From Synechocystis sp. PCC 7338 (GTDB taxonomy: Bacteria; Cyanobacteriota; Cyanobacteriia; Cyanobacteriales; Microcystaceae), in the NCBI RefSeq assembly GCF_018282115.1, contig NZ_CP054306.1, forward strand, positions 3,085,488 through 3,149,487: a DNA stretch of 64,000 nt. Direction: 5' to 3'. Below are positions 44,833 through 53,424 of the stretch, piece by piece (the stretch's first letter is position 1; each line of letters starts with the position of its first letter). The notes beneath the pieces are model-generated. The model was given only the letters and a program-made list of their open reading frames with translations. It was not told where the DNA came from and made no database searches. Position numbers and translations under genes: made by a program.

Positions 44833-45021
44833 ATGTTCAGAGATGAAATCGTTGAAGAAATTCATAAGCTCCGGCAGGAATATGCTCGTTCATTTAATTA
44901 TGATTTAGATGCAATTTATGAGGATATAAAACGGAAGGAAGCCACTAGTGGTCGTACCTATGTAATTCCTAATTCTTCTCCTGAGTTTAAAGAGAAGGAA
45001 TCCCCAGTTTCCAAAGCTTGA
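44833..45021 (+). CDS. antitoxin of the PIN toxin pair
   Basis: A 62-residue protein of the type that follows this PIN toxin subfamily: FRDEIVEEIHKLRQEYARSFNYDLDAIYEDIKRKE, then GRTYVIP. The gene order is toxin then antitoxin, reversed from classical vapBC. The antitoxin frame is intact while its toxin is frameshifted, so it may be a free-standing antitoxin or simply not yet decayed. It carries no recognisable DNA-binding domain. Confidence 0.8.
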   Translation: MFRDEIVEEIHKLRQEYARSFNYDLDAIYEDIKRKEATSGRTYVIPNSSPEFKEKESPVSKA

Positions 45022-45069
45022 TTTTTGTCCGCTTACCCGTCTTCCCCTTAGCCCTTTCTTAATATCAGT

Positions 45070-46827
45070 GTGTCTGCCCTATCCACTAAGCTTGAGCCCA
45101 CAGCATCCTATTCTGAATCCCTGCCCCCCAAAAGGCGATCGTCCCTAGAAGCGGAGGGTCGGTATCGTTGGAATCGGGGTAACTATTCCATCACCCGGCG
45201 GCGCATTGACATTTGGGGCTTTGTACTGACTTTGCTGTACCAATTTTGGTTAAATGGCAAAAAATGGAGCTATGCTGGGGGCTACACAGAAGAAAAACTC
45301 CAGCAACGGCGGCGGCGTCAGGCCAAATGGATTCGGGAAAATCTCCTCAGCCTTGGCCCCACCTTCATCAAAGTAGGCCAGCTATTTTCCACCCGTTCCG
45401 ACCTATTTCCAGCGGAATATGTAGAGGAATTGTCCAAACTACAGGATGAAGTGCCTGCTTTTAGCTACGAACAGGCCGCCAGCATTATCGAAGGGGAATT
45501 AGGTAAACCGATCGCCAAACTGTATCGGAGTTTTGACCCGGTGCCCCTGGCGGCGGCCAGTTTAGGACAGGTGCATAAAGCCCAGTTGCATACGGGCGAA
45601 GATGTGGTGGTGAAAGTGCAACGGCCAGGGTTGAAAAAACTATTTACCATTGACCTGGCTATCCTGAAAAAAATTGCCCAATATTTCCAAAATCATCCCA
45701 AATGGGGCCGGGGGCGAGATTGGAACGGCATTTACGAAGAATGTTGCAAAATTCTCTGGCAGGAAACGGATTATCTCCGGGAAGGGCGCAGTGCGGATAC
45801 CTTTCGGCGTAATTTCCGGGGGGAAGATTGGGTTAAGGTGCCCAGGGTCTATTGGCGCTACACTTCTACCCAAATTTTGACGTTGGAATATTTGCCCGGT
45901 ATTAAAATTAGTCATTACGATGCCCTGGAAGCGGCGGGCTTAGAACGAAAAGAGTTGGCCCAACTGGGGGCTCGGGCTTACCTCTTCCAATTGTTAAACC
46001 ATGGCTTTTTCCACGCCGATCCCCACCCTGGCAATTTGGCTGTTAGCCCAGAAGCGGGAGCCTTAATTTTCTATGACTTTGGCATGATGGGGGAAATCAC
46101 CCCGGATACGAAAAATAAACTCATGGATACCTTGTTTGGGGTGGCAGAAAAAAATGCTGAGCGCATTGTCAATTCCATCGTCGCCCTGGGGGCCCTGAAG
46201 GAAACAGAAGACATGGGACCCATCCGGCGATCAGTGCAATTTTTGTTGGACAACTTCATGGATAAACCATTTGAAGAACAGTCCATTACTAAAATTAGTG
46301 ACGATCTTTACGAAATCGCCTACGATCAACCTTTCCGTTTTCCGGCAACTTTCACCTTTGTGATGCGGGCTTTTTCGACCCTGGAGGGGGTGGGAAAAGG
46401 GTTAGATCCGGATTTCAATTTCATGGCCGTGGCCCAACCCTTCGCTTTACAAATTATGAACAATTCCAATGGTTTTAACCCCGCCGGTAACATCATGGAT
46501 GAACTGGGTCGCCAGGCTGTTCAAGTGGGTAATAGTGCCCTGGGGTTACCCCGCCGCATTGAAGACAGCCTTGATCGCCTAGACCGGGGAGATATCCGAG
46601 TCCGGGTTAGATCAACGGAAACTGATCGTCTCCTGCGACGAATGGGTACTATGCAAATGGGCACCAACTATGTTTTATTTACCTGTGCTTTGGTGCTGTC
46701 GGCCACGCTATTGTTTGTAAATGATTATTTTGTGGCGGCGGGGGTTGTGTTATTAATATCATTGGTGCCAGCCTTTGCCCTCTGGCGATTATTAAAACGC
46801 CTGGAAAGACAAGACCGGATGTTTTAA
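45070..46827 (+). CDS. ABC1/UbiB-family atypical protein kinase
   Basis: A 585-residue ABC1K protein of the kind found in cyanobacteria and plastids, where members act in prenylquinone metabolism. The family motifs are complete: FIKVGQLFSTRSDLFPAEYVEELSKLQDEVP (KxGQ), the Ala-rich loop AAASLGQVHKAQL, VVVKVQRPG (Lys), EYLPGIKI, HADPHPGNL (catalytic) and YDFGMMG (DFG). The C-terminus has two hydrophobic segments (YVLFTCALVLSATLLFV; FVAAGVVLLISLVPAFALW), so it is membrane bound. The start is a GTG at 45070. It lies 54 bases before pphA. Confidence 0.93.
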   Translation: MSALSTKLEPTASYSESLPPKRRSSLEAEGRYRWNRGNYSITRRRIDIWGFVLTLLYQFWLNGKKWSYAGGYTEEKLQQRRRRQAKWIRENLLSLGPTFIKVGQLFSTRSDLFPAEYVEELSKLQDEVPAFSYEQAASIIEGELGKPIAKLYRSFDPVPLAAASLGQVHKAQLHTGEDVVVKVQRPGLKKLFTIDLAILKKIAQYFQNHPKWGRGRDWNGIYEECCKILWQETDYLREGRSADTFRRNFRGEDWVKVPRVYWRYTSTQILTLEYLPGIKISHYDALEAAGLERKELAQLGARAYLFQLLNHGFFHADPHPGNLAVSPEAGALIFYDFGMMGEITPDTKNKLMDTLFGVAEKNAERIVNSIVALGALKETEDMGPIRRSVQFLLDNFMDKPFEEQSITKISDDLYEIAYDQPFRFPATFTFVMRAFSTLEGVGKGLDPDFNFMAVAQPFALQIMNNSNGFNPAGNIMDELGRQAVQVGNSALGLPRRIEDSLDRLDRGDIRVRVRSTETDRLLRRMGTMQMGTNYVLFTCALVLSATLLFVNDYFVAAGVVLLISLVPAFALWRLLKRLERQDRMF

Positions 46828-46881
46828 AAGACGAGCCACTCTCTCTCTGCCAACCAAAACTAACCCAATTTTCTAAGGCCT

Positions 46882-47646
46882 GTGACAGAAGTGAATTTAT
46901 CAGTTGTTAGTCGTAGTTCCACGGGGCAAACGGATCCCGGTCTAGTTCGCCAGTACAATCAAGATAGTTTTTACCTTGATCCCGAGGGACGGTTCTACAT
47001 TGTGGCCGATGGTATGGGGGGACATGCGGGCGGAGAAGAGGCCAGTCGCATTGCGGTGGAAAGGGTGCGGGATTACTTAGACACCTATTGGCGCTCGGAG
47101 ATTACCTCGGAACAGTTGCTCAGAGATGCCCTGATGGATGCTAACGAGGGTATTCTCGAAGACCAAAAAATTAATCTAGAACGGCGGGATATGGGCACCA
47201 CCGCAGTATTAATTGCCTTTCGGGACGATGGCGCCTGGCGGGCCCATGTAGGGGATTCTCGCCTGTATCGTTTGCGGAATCAGCAATTAGAGCGGGTTAC
47301 GGAGGACCATACCTGGGTGGCCAGGGCCTTGAAAATGGGGGATATTGACCCGGCCCAGGCTAAAGTCCATCCTTGGCGTCATGTGCTGTTTCAATGTTTG
47401 GGGCGGCAGGATTTGAATTTTATCGAGGTGGAAGCTCTAGATGCCCAACCGGGAGACACTTTTATGATGTGTAGCGACGGCTTGACGGAGGAGGTGCCCG
47501 ATAATCTAATTGAAAAAATCCTCACTGGTCAGGGGAATTGTGATGACCAGGCCGCCCAATTAATTGAAGAAGCCAAAAATGCCGGTGGCTCAGACAATAT
47601 CACCATAGTGCTAGTGGATTTGGCTGAGGATACCCCGGCAAGTTAA
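46882..47646 (+). CDS. pphA: PP2C-type protein phosphatase PphA
   Basis: A 254-residue PPM/PP2C metal-dependent phosphatase. In Synechocystis PphA dephosphorylates the PII signal protein (GlnB) at Ser49. Metal-binding motifs are in order: GLVRQYNQDS, VADGMGGHAGGEEAS, DMGTTAVLIAF, AHVGDSRLYRLR, CSDGLTEEV and GGSDNITIVLVD. The length equals that of the studied enzyme and the position between the ABC1 kinase and mutS2 agrees, so the symbol is fairly safe. The start is a GTG. Confidence 0.9.
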   Translation: MTEVNLSVVSRSSTGQTDPGLVRQYNQDSFYLDPEGRFYIVADGMGGHAGGEEASRIAVERVRDYLDTYWRSEITSEQLLRDALMDANEGILEDQKINLERRDMGTTAVLIAFRDDGAWRAHVGDSRLYRLRNQQLERVTEDHTWVARALKMGDIDPAQAKVHPWRHVLFQCLGRQDLNFIEVEALDAQPGDTFMMCSDGLTEEVPDNLIEKILTGQGNCDDQAAQLIEEAKNAGGSDNITIVLVDLAEDTPAS

Positions 47647-47674
47647 TAGATTAGTATGTCTTAAGAAATAAAGA

Positions 47675-50143
47675 GTGAGTGATTCCATCAATTTAACCAT
47701 TGCGGAGGAGACCTTAGCCCTGTTGGAATGGCCGAGACTCTGTCAGCATTTGTCCACCTTTACCCAAACTCCCCTAGGGGCGATCGCCGCCCGCTATTTG
47801 TTGCCTCCCGACCAATGGGAGGAAAGTCAGGCCTTGCTGGCCCAGACCCAGGCGGTAGAGCTAATTGAAAATTCGCCGGAAAATAATTGGCATTTCAAAG
47901 GTATTGCCGACATTACCGAACCGTTGGCTCGGGTGGAACGGGGAGGCTTGACCACAGGGCTGGAACTGTTGGCGATCGCCGGCACCTTGGCCGGGGTGAG
48001 AAGATTGCGGCGGGTCATTGAAGAACGGGATGACCTGGCAATTCTGCAAACCTTGGTGGCGGAAGTAAGAACCCTGCCGGAGTTGGAACAGGCCATCCAC
48101 CATTGCCTGGGGGAAGATGGCAAAGTGGCGGAGCGGGCCAGCCCTACATTAGGGGAAATTCGCCAAAAATTAAAGGCTCTACGGGAGCAAATTCAGCAAA
48201 AACTGCAAAAAATTATCCAGCGCCAAGGCAATGCCCTGCAAGAAGCGGTAATTACCCAACGGGGGGACAGGTTTGTTTTGCCCATCAAAGCGGGTTACAA
48301 AGAACAAATGCCCGGCATTGTCCACGACAGTTCCGCCAGCGGTAACACCCTGTATGTGGAACCCCAAGCCATTGTGGAATTGGGCAATAAACTCCGCCAG
48401 ACCCGTCGCCAGGAGCAAACGGAAGAAGAACGGATTCTGCGGCAACTCAGTGATCAAGTGCTAGAAGTGTTGCCGGATTTGGAACATCTGTTGGCGATCG
48501 CCACCCGCTTAGATTTAGCCACAGCCCGAGTTCGTTATAGCTTCTGGTTGGGGGCCCATCCTCCCCAATGGTTGACCCCAGGGGATGAAAAGCCGATTAC
48601 GTTGCGCCAGTTGCGCCATCCCCTCCTCCATTGGCAAGCAGAAAAAGAAGGGGGAGCCGCTGTGGTCCCCATCACGTTAACCATTGATTCCCGAATTCGG
48701 GTCATTGCCATTACCGGACCCAATACGGGGGGCAAAACCGTTACCCTCAAGACTCTGGGTTTGGTGGCCTTGATGGCCAAAGTGGGGTTATATATTCCCG
48801 CTAAGGAACCGGTGGAAATGCCCTGGTTTACCCAGATATTGGCAGACATTGGCGATGAACAGTCTTTACAACAAAATCTTTCCACCTTTTCAGGGCATAT
48901 TTGCCGCATTATCCGCATTTTGCAGGCTTTGCCCTCCGGAGTTCAGGATGGATTGGATCCGGAAATTGACATTCCCAACCATCCAATCTTTCCATCTTTG
49001 GTATTGCTGGACGAAGTGGGGGCCGGCACCGATCCCACCGAAGGTAGTGCCCTGGCGATCGCCCTGTTGCGTCACCTGGCGGACCAGCCCTGTTTAACGG
49101 TGGCCACCACCCATTACGGGGAACTGAAAGCGCTGAAATATCAAGACGCCCGGTTTGAAAATGCGTCGGTGGAATTTGACGACCAAAGTCTCAGCCCCAC
49201 CTACCGTTTGCTTTGGGGCATTCCCGGCCGTTCCAACGCCCTGGCGATCGCCCAACGTTTAGGCCTGCCTCTGGCCGTAGTTGAACAGGCCAAGGAAAGA
49301 CTAGGGGGCTTTTCCGAAGACATTAACCAGGTCATTGCGGGGTTGGAAAATCAGCGACGGGAACAGGAGCAAAAGGCGGCCAATGCTCAAAAATTACTTC
49401 AAGAAACGGAAATTTTTTATGAACAGGTTTCCCAAAAAGCGGCTAATTTGCAGGCGAGGGAAAGGGAATTAAAATCCCACCAAGACCAGGAAGTGCAACA
49501 GGCGATCGCCGCCGCCAAAGAAGAAATTGCTAAAGTTATTCGCCAACTGCAACGGGGTAAACCCAGTGCCCAGAAAGCCCAACGAGCTACGGAAGCCCTG
49601 GGCGAAATCCAAGCTGAGCAAAAGGCCATGGTGGCCATTAAACCACTGGGTTATCAGCCCACGGTGGGGGAAAGAATTCGTATTCCCAGCTTTGGCCAAA
49701 CCGCCGAAGTGATCCAGGTCAATGGCACGGCCCAAACCGTTAACGTCACCCTGGGTTTGATGAAAATGACTGTGCCCATGGCAGACATTGAATCCCTCGA
49801 CGGCAAAAAGGTGGAGCCCCCCCCAAAACCGGAATCGACACCGAAAAAAGTGAAAGCTGAGCCCCAAGCAACGGAATCCAAATCCCCCCCTGTGGTGGTG
49901 CGTACAGAAAAAAATACCCTGGATTGCCGTGGCGATCGCCTGGAACGGGCCGAATCCCGAGTGGAAAAGGCCCTAAACCAAGCCTTGGATTCGGGAGTGT
50001 TGTGGATTATCCATGGCAAAGGCACCGGCAAATTACGCCAAGGGGTGCAGGAATACTTGTCCCACCATCCCCTGGTGAAAAGTTACGCCCTAGCGCCCCA
50101 AAATGACGGGGGAGCCGGGGTAACCATTGCTTATTTGCGGTAA
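47675..50143 (+). CDS. mutS2: MutS2 endonuclease/recombination suppressor
   Basis: An 822-residue MutS2. The core and lever region (LEWPRLCQHLSTFTQTPLG onward) lacks the mismatch-recognition domain of MutS. The ATPase has Walker A GPNTGGKTVTLKTLGL, Walker B LLDEVGAGTDPTEGSALA and ATTHYGELKALKYQ. A long Gln/Glu-rich coiled coil (about 545-650) leads to the KOW-like linker and the C-terminal Smr nuclease domain (LDCRGDRLERAESRVEKAL, IIHGKGTGKLRQGV). The start is a GTG at 47675. Its last 13 bases overlap the end of the convergent LysR gene. Confidence 0.95.
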   Translation: MSDSINLTIAEETLALLEWPRLCQHLSTFTQTPLGAIAARYLLPPDQWEESQALLAQTQAVELIENSPENNWHFKGIADITEPLARVERGGLTTGLELLAIAGTLAGVRRLRRVIEERDDLAILQTLVAEVRTLPELEQAIHHCLGEDGKVAERASPTLGEIRQKLKALREQIQQKLQKIIQRQGNALQEAVITQRGDRFVLPIKAGYKEQMPGIVHDSSASGNTLYVEPQAIVELGNKLRQTRRQEQTEEERILRQLSDQVLEVLPDLEHLLAIATRLDLATARVRYSFWLGAHPPQWLTPGDEKPITLRQLRHPLLHWQAEKEGGAAVVPITLTIDSRIRVIAITGPNTGGKTVTLKTLGLVALMAKVGLYIPAKEPVEMPWFTQILADIGDEQSLQQNLSTFSGHICRIIRILQALPSGVQDGLDPEIDIPNHPIFPSLVLLDEVGAGTDPTEGSALAIALLRHLADQPCLTVATTHYGELKALKYQDARFENASVEFDDQSLSPTYRLLWGIPGRSNALAIAQRLGLPLAVVEQAKERLGGFSEDINQVIAGLENQRREQEQKAANAQKLLQETEIFYEQVSQKAANLQARERELKSHQDQEVQQAIAAAKEEIAKVIRQLQRGKPSAQKAQRATEALGEIQAEQKAMVAIKPLGYQPTVGERIRIPSFGQTAEVIQVNGTAQTVNVTLGLMKMTVPMADIESLDGKKVEPPPKPESTPKKVKAEPQATESKSPPVVVRTEKNTLDCRGDRLERAESRVEKALNQALDSGVLWIIHGKGTGKLRQGVQEYLSHHPLVKSYALAPQNDGGAGVTIAYLR

Positions 50144-51015
50144 TGGTCTTGGAGAAACTCAGTCAAGAGTTTAACTTTGGTGGCCAGGTGGCGGTTAACC
50201 GGATAAACCAGGGAAACAGTTAATTCCCGTAGGCAATAGTCCGGCAAGATGACCTGCATTTTTCCTGCCGCCAAATAGGGTTGGACAATAAACTGGGGCA
50301 ACAGCGCAATGCCCAAACCCTGGGCCACGGCGATCGCCAAAGCCTCCCCATTATTTGAGCAAAAACTACCGGAGACCGATATAGTTTCTTCCCCGCCTTG
50401 ACTGAGCAACTGCCAATGACTGCCCCTGAAATAGCCATAGAGCAGGCAATTATGCTGCTGTAAATCCCCTGGAGTTTTAGGGGTGCCCCAGTGAGCCAAA
50501 TATTCCGGCGAAGCACATAGCAGTAACTTAGTCTGGAACAAGGGCTGGGAAATTAAGCTGGCGGATGCCACCGGTTGGGCAATGCGAATTAAGAGGTCGT
50601 ACCCCTCGGCGATCGCATCCACAAATCGATCCTCCAGAGTTAACTGCACTTCCACTTGTGAATGCAAAGCCATAAACTTCGCCACCAGCGGTGCCACGTA
50701 CATGGTGCCAAAGGTCATGGGCGCATTAATTCGCAACAGACCCTTCGGTTCCCCATGAAGTTGGGACACGGACAACTCCGCTTCCTCCAAATCTGCCAAA
50801 ATTTGCACCGATTTTTCATAAAAGGCGACCCCGGTCGGCGTGGGAGTAACCTTGCGAGTACTGCGGTGGAGAAGCTGTACTTTAAGCTCATTTTCTAGGG
50901 CAATTACCATCTTATTCACCGCCGATCGCCCCAAATTCATTTTCCTCGCCGCCGCCGCAAAACTGCCCTGCCGCACCACCTGGGTAAAAGCATAAATACT
51001 TTCAAGTTTGTCCAT
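50131..51015 (-). CDS. pirR: LysR-type regulator PirR
   Basis: A 294-residue LysR regulator. The winged HTH is at 1-60 (YAFTQVVRQGSFAAAARKMNLGRSAVNKMVIALENEL) and the effector domain runs from about 90. It is divergent from the pirin gene. In PCC 6803 a LysR protein in this spot (PirR) represses the pirin operon, so the symbol follows from context. Its stop codon region overlaps mutS2 tail to tail. Confidence 0.85.
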   Translation of the reverse strand: MDKLESIYAFTQVVRQGSFAAAARKMNLGRSAVNKMVIALENELKVQLLHRSTRKVTPTPTGVAFYEKSVQILADLEEAELSVSQLHGEPKGLLRINAPMTFGTMYVAPLVAKFMALHSQVEVQLTLEDRFVDAIAEGYDLLIRIAQPVASASLISQPLFQTKLLLCASPEYLAHWGTPKTPGDLQQHNCLLYGYFRGSHWQLLSQGGEETISVSGSFCSNNGEALAIAVAQGLGIALLPQFIVQPYLAAGKMQVILPDYCLRELTVSLVYPVNRHLATKVKLLTEFLQDHYRK

Positions 51016-51144
51016 CGATATCCCTATTGTCCCTATTTTGGATGCAATCTGTATTTAAATTAGCATATTGTCTTTCCTGGAGATACAAACTAGAATGGGA
51101 ACCAAGGTCACTAACCTCGACCAACAAAAATAACGGAGGTCACC
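51016..51144 (+). promoter_or_regulatory. divergent pirR-pirA promoter region
   Basis: The 129-base gap between divergent genes holds a good sigma-70 promoter towards pirA: TTGTCT (51068-51073), 17 bases, TAGAAT (51091-51096). A GGAGGT ribosome-binding site follows at about 51134. PirR operators are expected here by analogy with PCC 6803. A short AT-rich dyad near 51050-51066 is a possible site. Confidence 0.6.
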
Positions 51145-51843
51145 ATGATCACACTCCGCCCCTCCGAAGCCCGGGGCCGTGGCAAGCTCGACTGGCTAGA
51201 TAGTTATTTCAGCTTTTCCTTTTCCCATTACTATGACCCTGCCCACATAAATTTCTCCAACCTGCGGGTCATTAACGAAGACTACATTGCCCCTGGCAAG
51301 GGTTTTGCCACCCATGGCCATCAAGACATGGAAATTATCACCTATGTCTTGGAAGGGGAACTAAAACACCAGGACAGCATTGGCAATGGTTCAATTATCC
51401 GTCCTGGGGATGTGCAGCGCATGAGTGCCGGCACCGGCATCCTCCATAGCGAATTTAATCCCTCCCCCGACCAGCCTGTTCACCTGTTGCAAATTTGGAT
51501 CACTCCCAACCGATTGGGGGTGGAACCCAGTTATGAGCAAAAGTTTTTCTCCACTGAGGACAAACAGGGCAAATTACGGCTAGTGGCATCCCCCGATGGT
51601 CGAGATGGTTCCGTTACCATCCACCAAGATGCTCACATTTATGCCTCCGTCCTGGAACAGGGAAAAACGGTTAGTTACAGCCTATCTAACCGTCGAGCTT
51701 GGCTACAGATTATCCGAGGCAATCTGACATTGAATGGAAAAACCCTGAAAACCGGAGACGGAGCAGGCATTAACGAAGAGCAAGCCATCACCTGTACCGG
51801 CCAGGGGGAAGCAACGGAATTTCTACTATTTGACCTACCTTAG
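51145..51843 (+). CDS. pirA: pirin family protein PirA
   Basis: A 232-residue bicupin of the pirin family. The iron-binding residues lie in the N-terminal cupin ([29 protein letters not shown] and [10 protein letters not shown]). In Synechocystis PirA is strongly induced by salt, light and other stresses and has been linked to nitrogen/carbon control. Some pirins act as quercetinases, but no activity can be read here. It forms a module with pirR upstream and the CDGSH gene 49 bases downstream. Confidence 0.9.
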   Translation: MITLRPSEARGRGKLDWLDSYFSFSFSHYYDPAHINFSNLRVINEDYIAPGKGFATHGHQDMEIITYVLEGELKHQDSIGNGSIIRPGDVQRMSAGTGILHSEFNPSPDQPVHLLQIWITPNRLGVEPSYEQKFFSTEDKQGKLRLVASPDGRDGSVTIHQDAHIYASVLEQGKTVSYSLSNRRAWLQIIRGNLTLNGKTLKTGDGAGINEEQAITCTGQGEATEFLLFDLP

Positions 51844-51892
51844 TGTTGTCGATTTTACCCAATTTTTACCAATATCCTGAGAGGAGAAAATA

Positions 51893-52129
51893 ATGACTGA
51901 ACCAACAGTTGCCGAGACAAAACCCATGGTTATGGAGCTTGAAGCCGGAGACTATTATTGGTGTGCCTGCGGCAATTCCACCAACCAACCTTTCTGTGAT
52001 GGCAAGCATAAAGGTACAGGTTTTACTCCGAAAAAGTTTACCCTGGAGGAATCCCAAAAAGTTGCCCTCTGCCTTTGTAAACACACAGACAATCCCCCCT
52101 ACTGTGATGGTGCCCACGCCAAACTTTAA
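51893..52129 (+). CDS. pirB: twin CDGSH iron-sulfur protein PirB
   Basis: A 78-residue protein with two CDGSH-type [2Fe-2S] motifs: CACGNSTNQPFCDGKH (about 23-38) and CLCKHTDNPPYCDGAH (about 60-75). Each supplies three Cys and one His. Tandem short CDGSH proteins are soluble in bacteria. It follows pirA closely with a GAGAGG ribosome-binding site and is probably co-transcribed. In PCC 6803 the second gene of the pirin operon is a small protein called PirB, and I use that symbol with moderate confidence. Confidence 0.88.
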   Translation: MTEPTVAETKPMVMELEAGDYYWCACGNSTNQPFCDGKHKGTGFTPKKFTLEESQKVALCLCKHTDNPPYCDGAHAKL

Positions 52130-52172
52130 CCATTTATCAATCGATGATCAAATGTCATAGCTACTAAATTCT

Positions 52173-52224
52173 ATGGTGCATCTTCTGCTCTTATAATAAA
52201 CTTTTTCAGTGGAAGATGTACCAT
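52173..52224. repeat. 13-base inverted repeat between convergent genes
   Basis: ATGGTGCATCTTC (52173-52185) and GAAGATGTACCAT (52212-52224) form a 13-bp stem with one G-T pair and a 26-base loop. No T run follows either side. A second nested structure lies just before the NYN gene end (AAGTCC 52322-52327 with GGACTT 52354-52359, enclosing TATGG/CCATA). They may stop convergent transcription or be remnants of a small mobile element. Confidence 0.6.
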
Positions 52225-52350
52225 GTTAAGCTATTGTATATACTCAAATACCGGCTCTACTAATTAGTTTTTATACGCCTACATTGGGAACTACAGCTAG
52301 TTTCGTTCCAGTAGAGTATTCAAGTCCTTCGCCTATGGTGCAGTCCATAA

Positions 52351-53100
52351 CTAGGACTTAGATGTGGCGGACTTTTTTTGTCTATTCCTAACGTAAATTG
52401 CCCTGTTTTTACGCTCAATTTCAAACAAATCAATCGCCTCAAATAAACTACTTAGCTTGGCATAGCCGTAGTTGCGGGAATCAAAAGATGCTTGGTTTTT
52501 GATGTGGCCGCCAATTTCAGCTAAGCTTGACCAGCCATCGTCGTCAATGGTGCTGGAAATGGCACTCCTAAGTAAACTAATTAATTTTGCGTCTTGTTTC
52601 AATTCCTTCCCAGTTTTCTTAACACTAGTGGAACTTTGGGTCGCCCCTTCAGAGTTTTCAATTTGATCAATACTTTCCAAGTATAAAAATGTCGAACAAG
52701 CATAGACAAAAGGCAAGGGAGTTTTTTTCTCCCCAAAGCCATAAACTTTTAGTCCATTGGTCAAAATCCGCATTACTAAAGGGGTAAAGTCACAATCACT
52801 TGACACAATGGCAAAGGCGTCCAACCGTTGGGTGTAGAGCAAATCCATGGCATCAATAATCATGGCGGCATCGGTGGCATTTTTACCCTTGGTGTAATCA
52901 AACTGTTGCACGGGACGAATGGCATACTCATGTAAACATTCTTCCCAGGCTTTTAGGTTAGGGCTTTTCCAATTGCCATAGGCTTTACGAATATTGGCTA
53001 CTCCATACTTGGCAATTTCCGATACGATCGCCTCAATTTTGGACGCAGGGGCATTATCCGCATCAATTAGCAGGGCAATGTTTGATTCCGATTGCGGCAT
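52351..53100 (-). CDS. NYN-domain RNase-like protein with LOTUS/OST-HTH end
   Basis: A 249-residue protein. Residues 8-145 are a NYN (PIN-like, LabA/DUF88) domain with the acidic residues in ALLIDADNAPASKIEAIVSEIAKYG, DAAMIIDAMDLLY and AIVSSDCDFTPLVMRIL. Residues about 170-240 form an OST-HTH (LOTUS) domain (LLRSAISSTIDDDGWSSLAEIGGHIKNQ). This pairing is widespread and points to an RNA-binding nuclease. LabA-like relatives affect circadian output, others act in defence. It is AT-richer than the housekeeping neighbours. Confidence 0.88.
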   Translation of the reverse strand: MPQSESNIALLIDADNAPASKIEAIVSEIAKYGVANIRKAYGNWKSPNLKAWEECLHEYAIRPVQQFDYTKGKNATDAAMIIDAMDLLYTQRLDAFAIVSSDCDFTPLVMRILTNGLKVYGFGEKKTPLPFVYACSTFLYLESIDQIENSEGATQSSTSVKKTGKELKQDAKLISLLRSAISSTIDDDGWSSLAEIGGHIKNQASFDSRNYGYAKLSSLFEAIDLFEIERKNRAIYVRNRQKKSATSKS

Positions 53101-53424
53101 ACTTCTCCGACAAGGGACGATTATTTAAGAATTTTAACTCTAATAATAGTCAAGCAATTAATGGAATTATCTTGAAATTGCTCTAATCTCTTCTAGAATC
53201 TCTTGCTTTTCGCTGAAGCTTGCATTACCGCCCTGGAGGATGACGTTGGCGCAATGGATGTTGGGATTAGCAGAGTAATTTTCTTCACTAATCTTTATAT
53301 TCGCTCTTGGTGGGCGAACCTATGATGGCGCACAAAAGTACGCAATTTGTGTAGTACTTAAAATTTCTCCCTCGGAGATTAATAAAAAAGAAATAAACAG
53401 CCTTTGAAGGACTTTACTTAATTG
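53101..53424. other. 324-base gap with a possible gene fragment
   Basis: No intact gene. A minus-strand open stretch of about 50 codons (53167 to about 53320), including ISEENYSANPNIHCANVIL and SFSEKQEILEEIRAISR, has protein-like composition but no start codon. It could be the tail of a lost gene. It borders the large helicase gene, which may mark the edge of an insertion. Confidence 0.4.
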
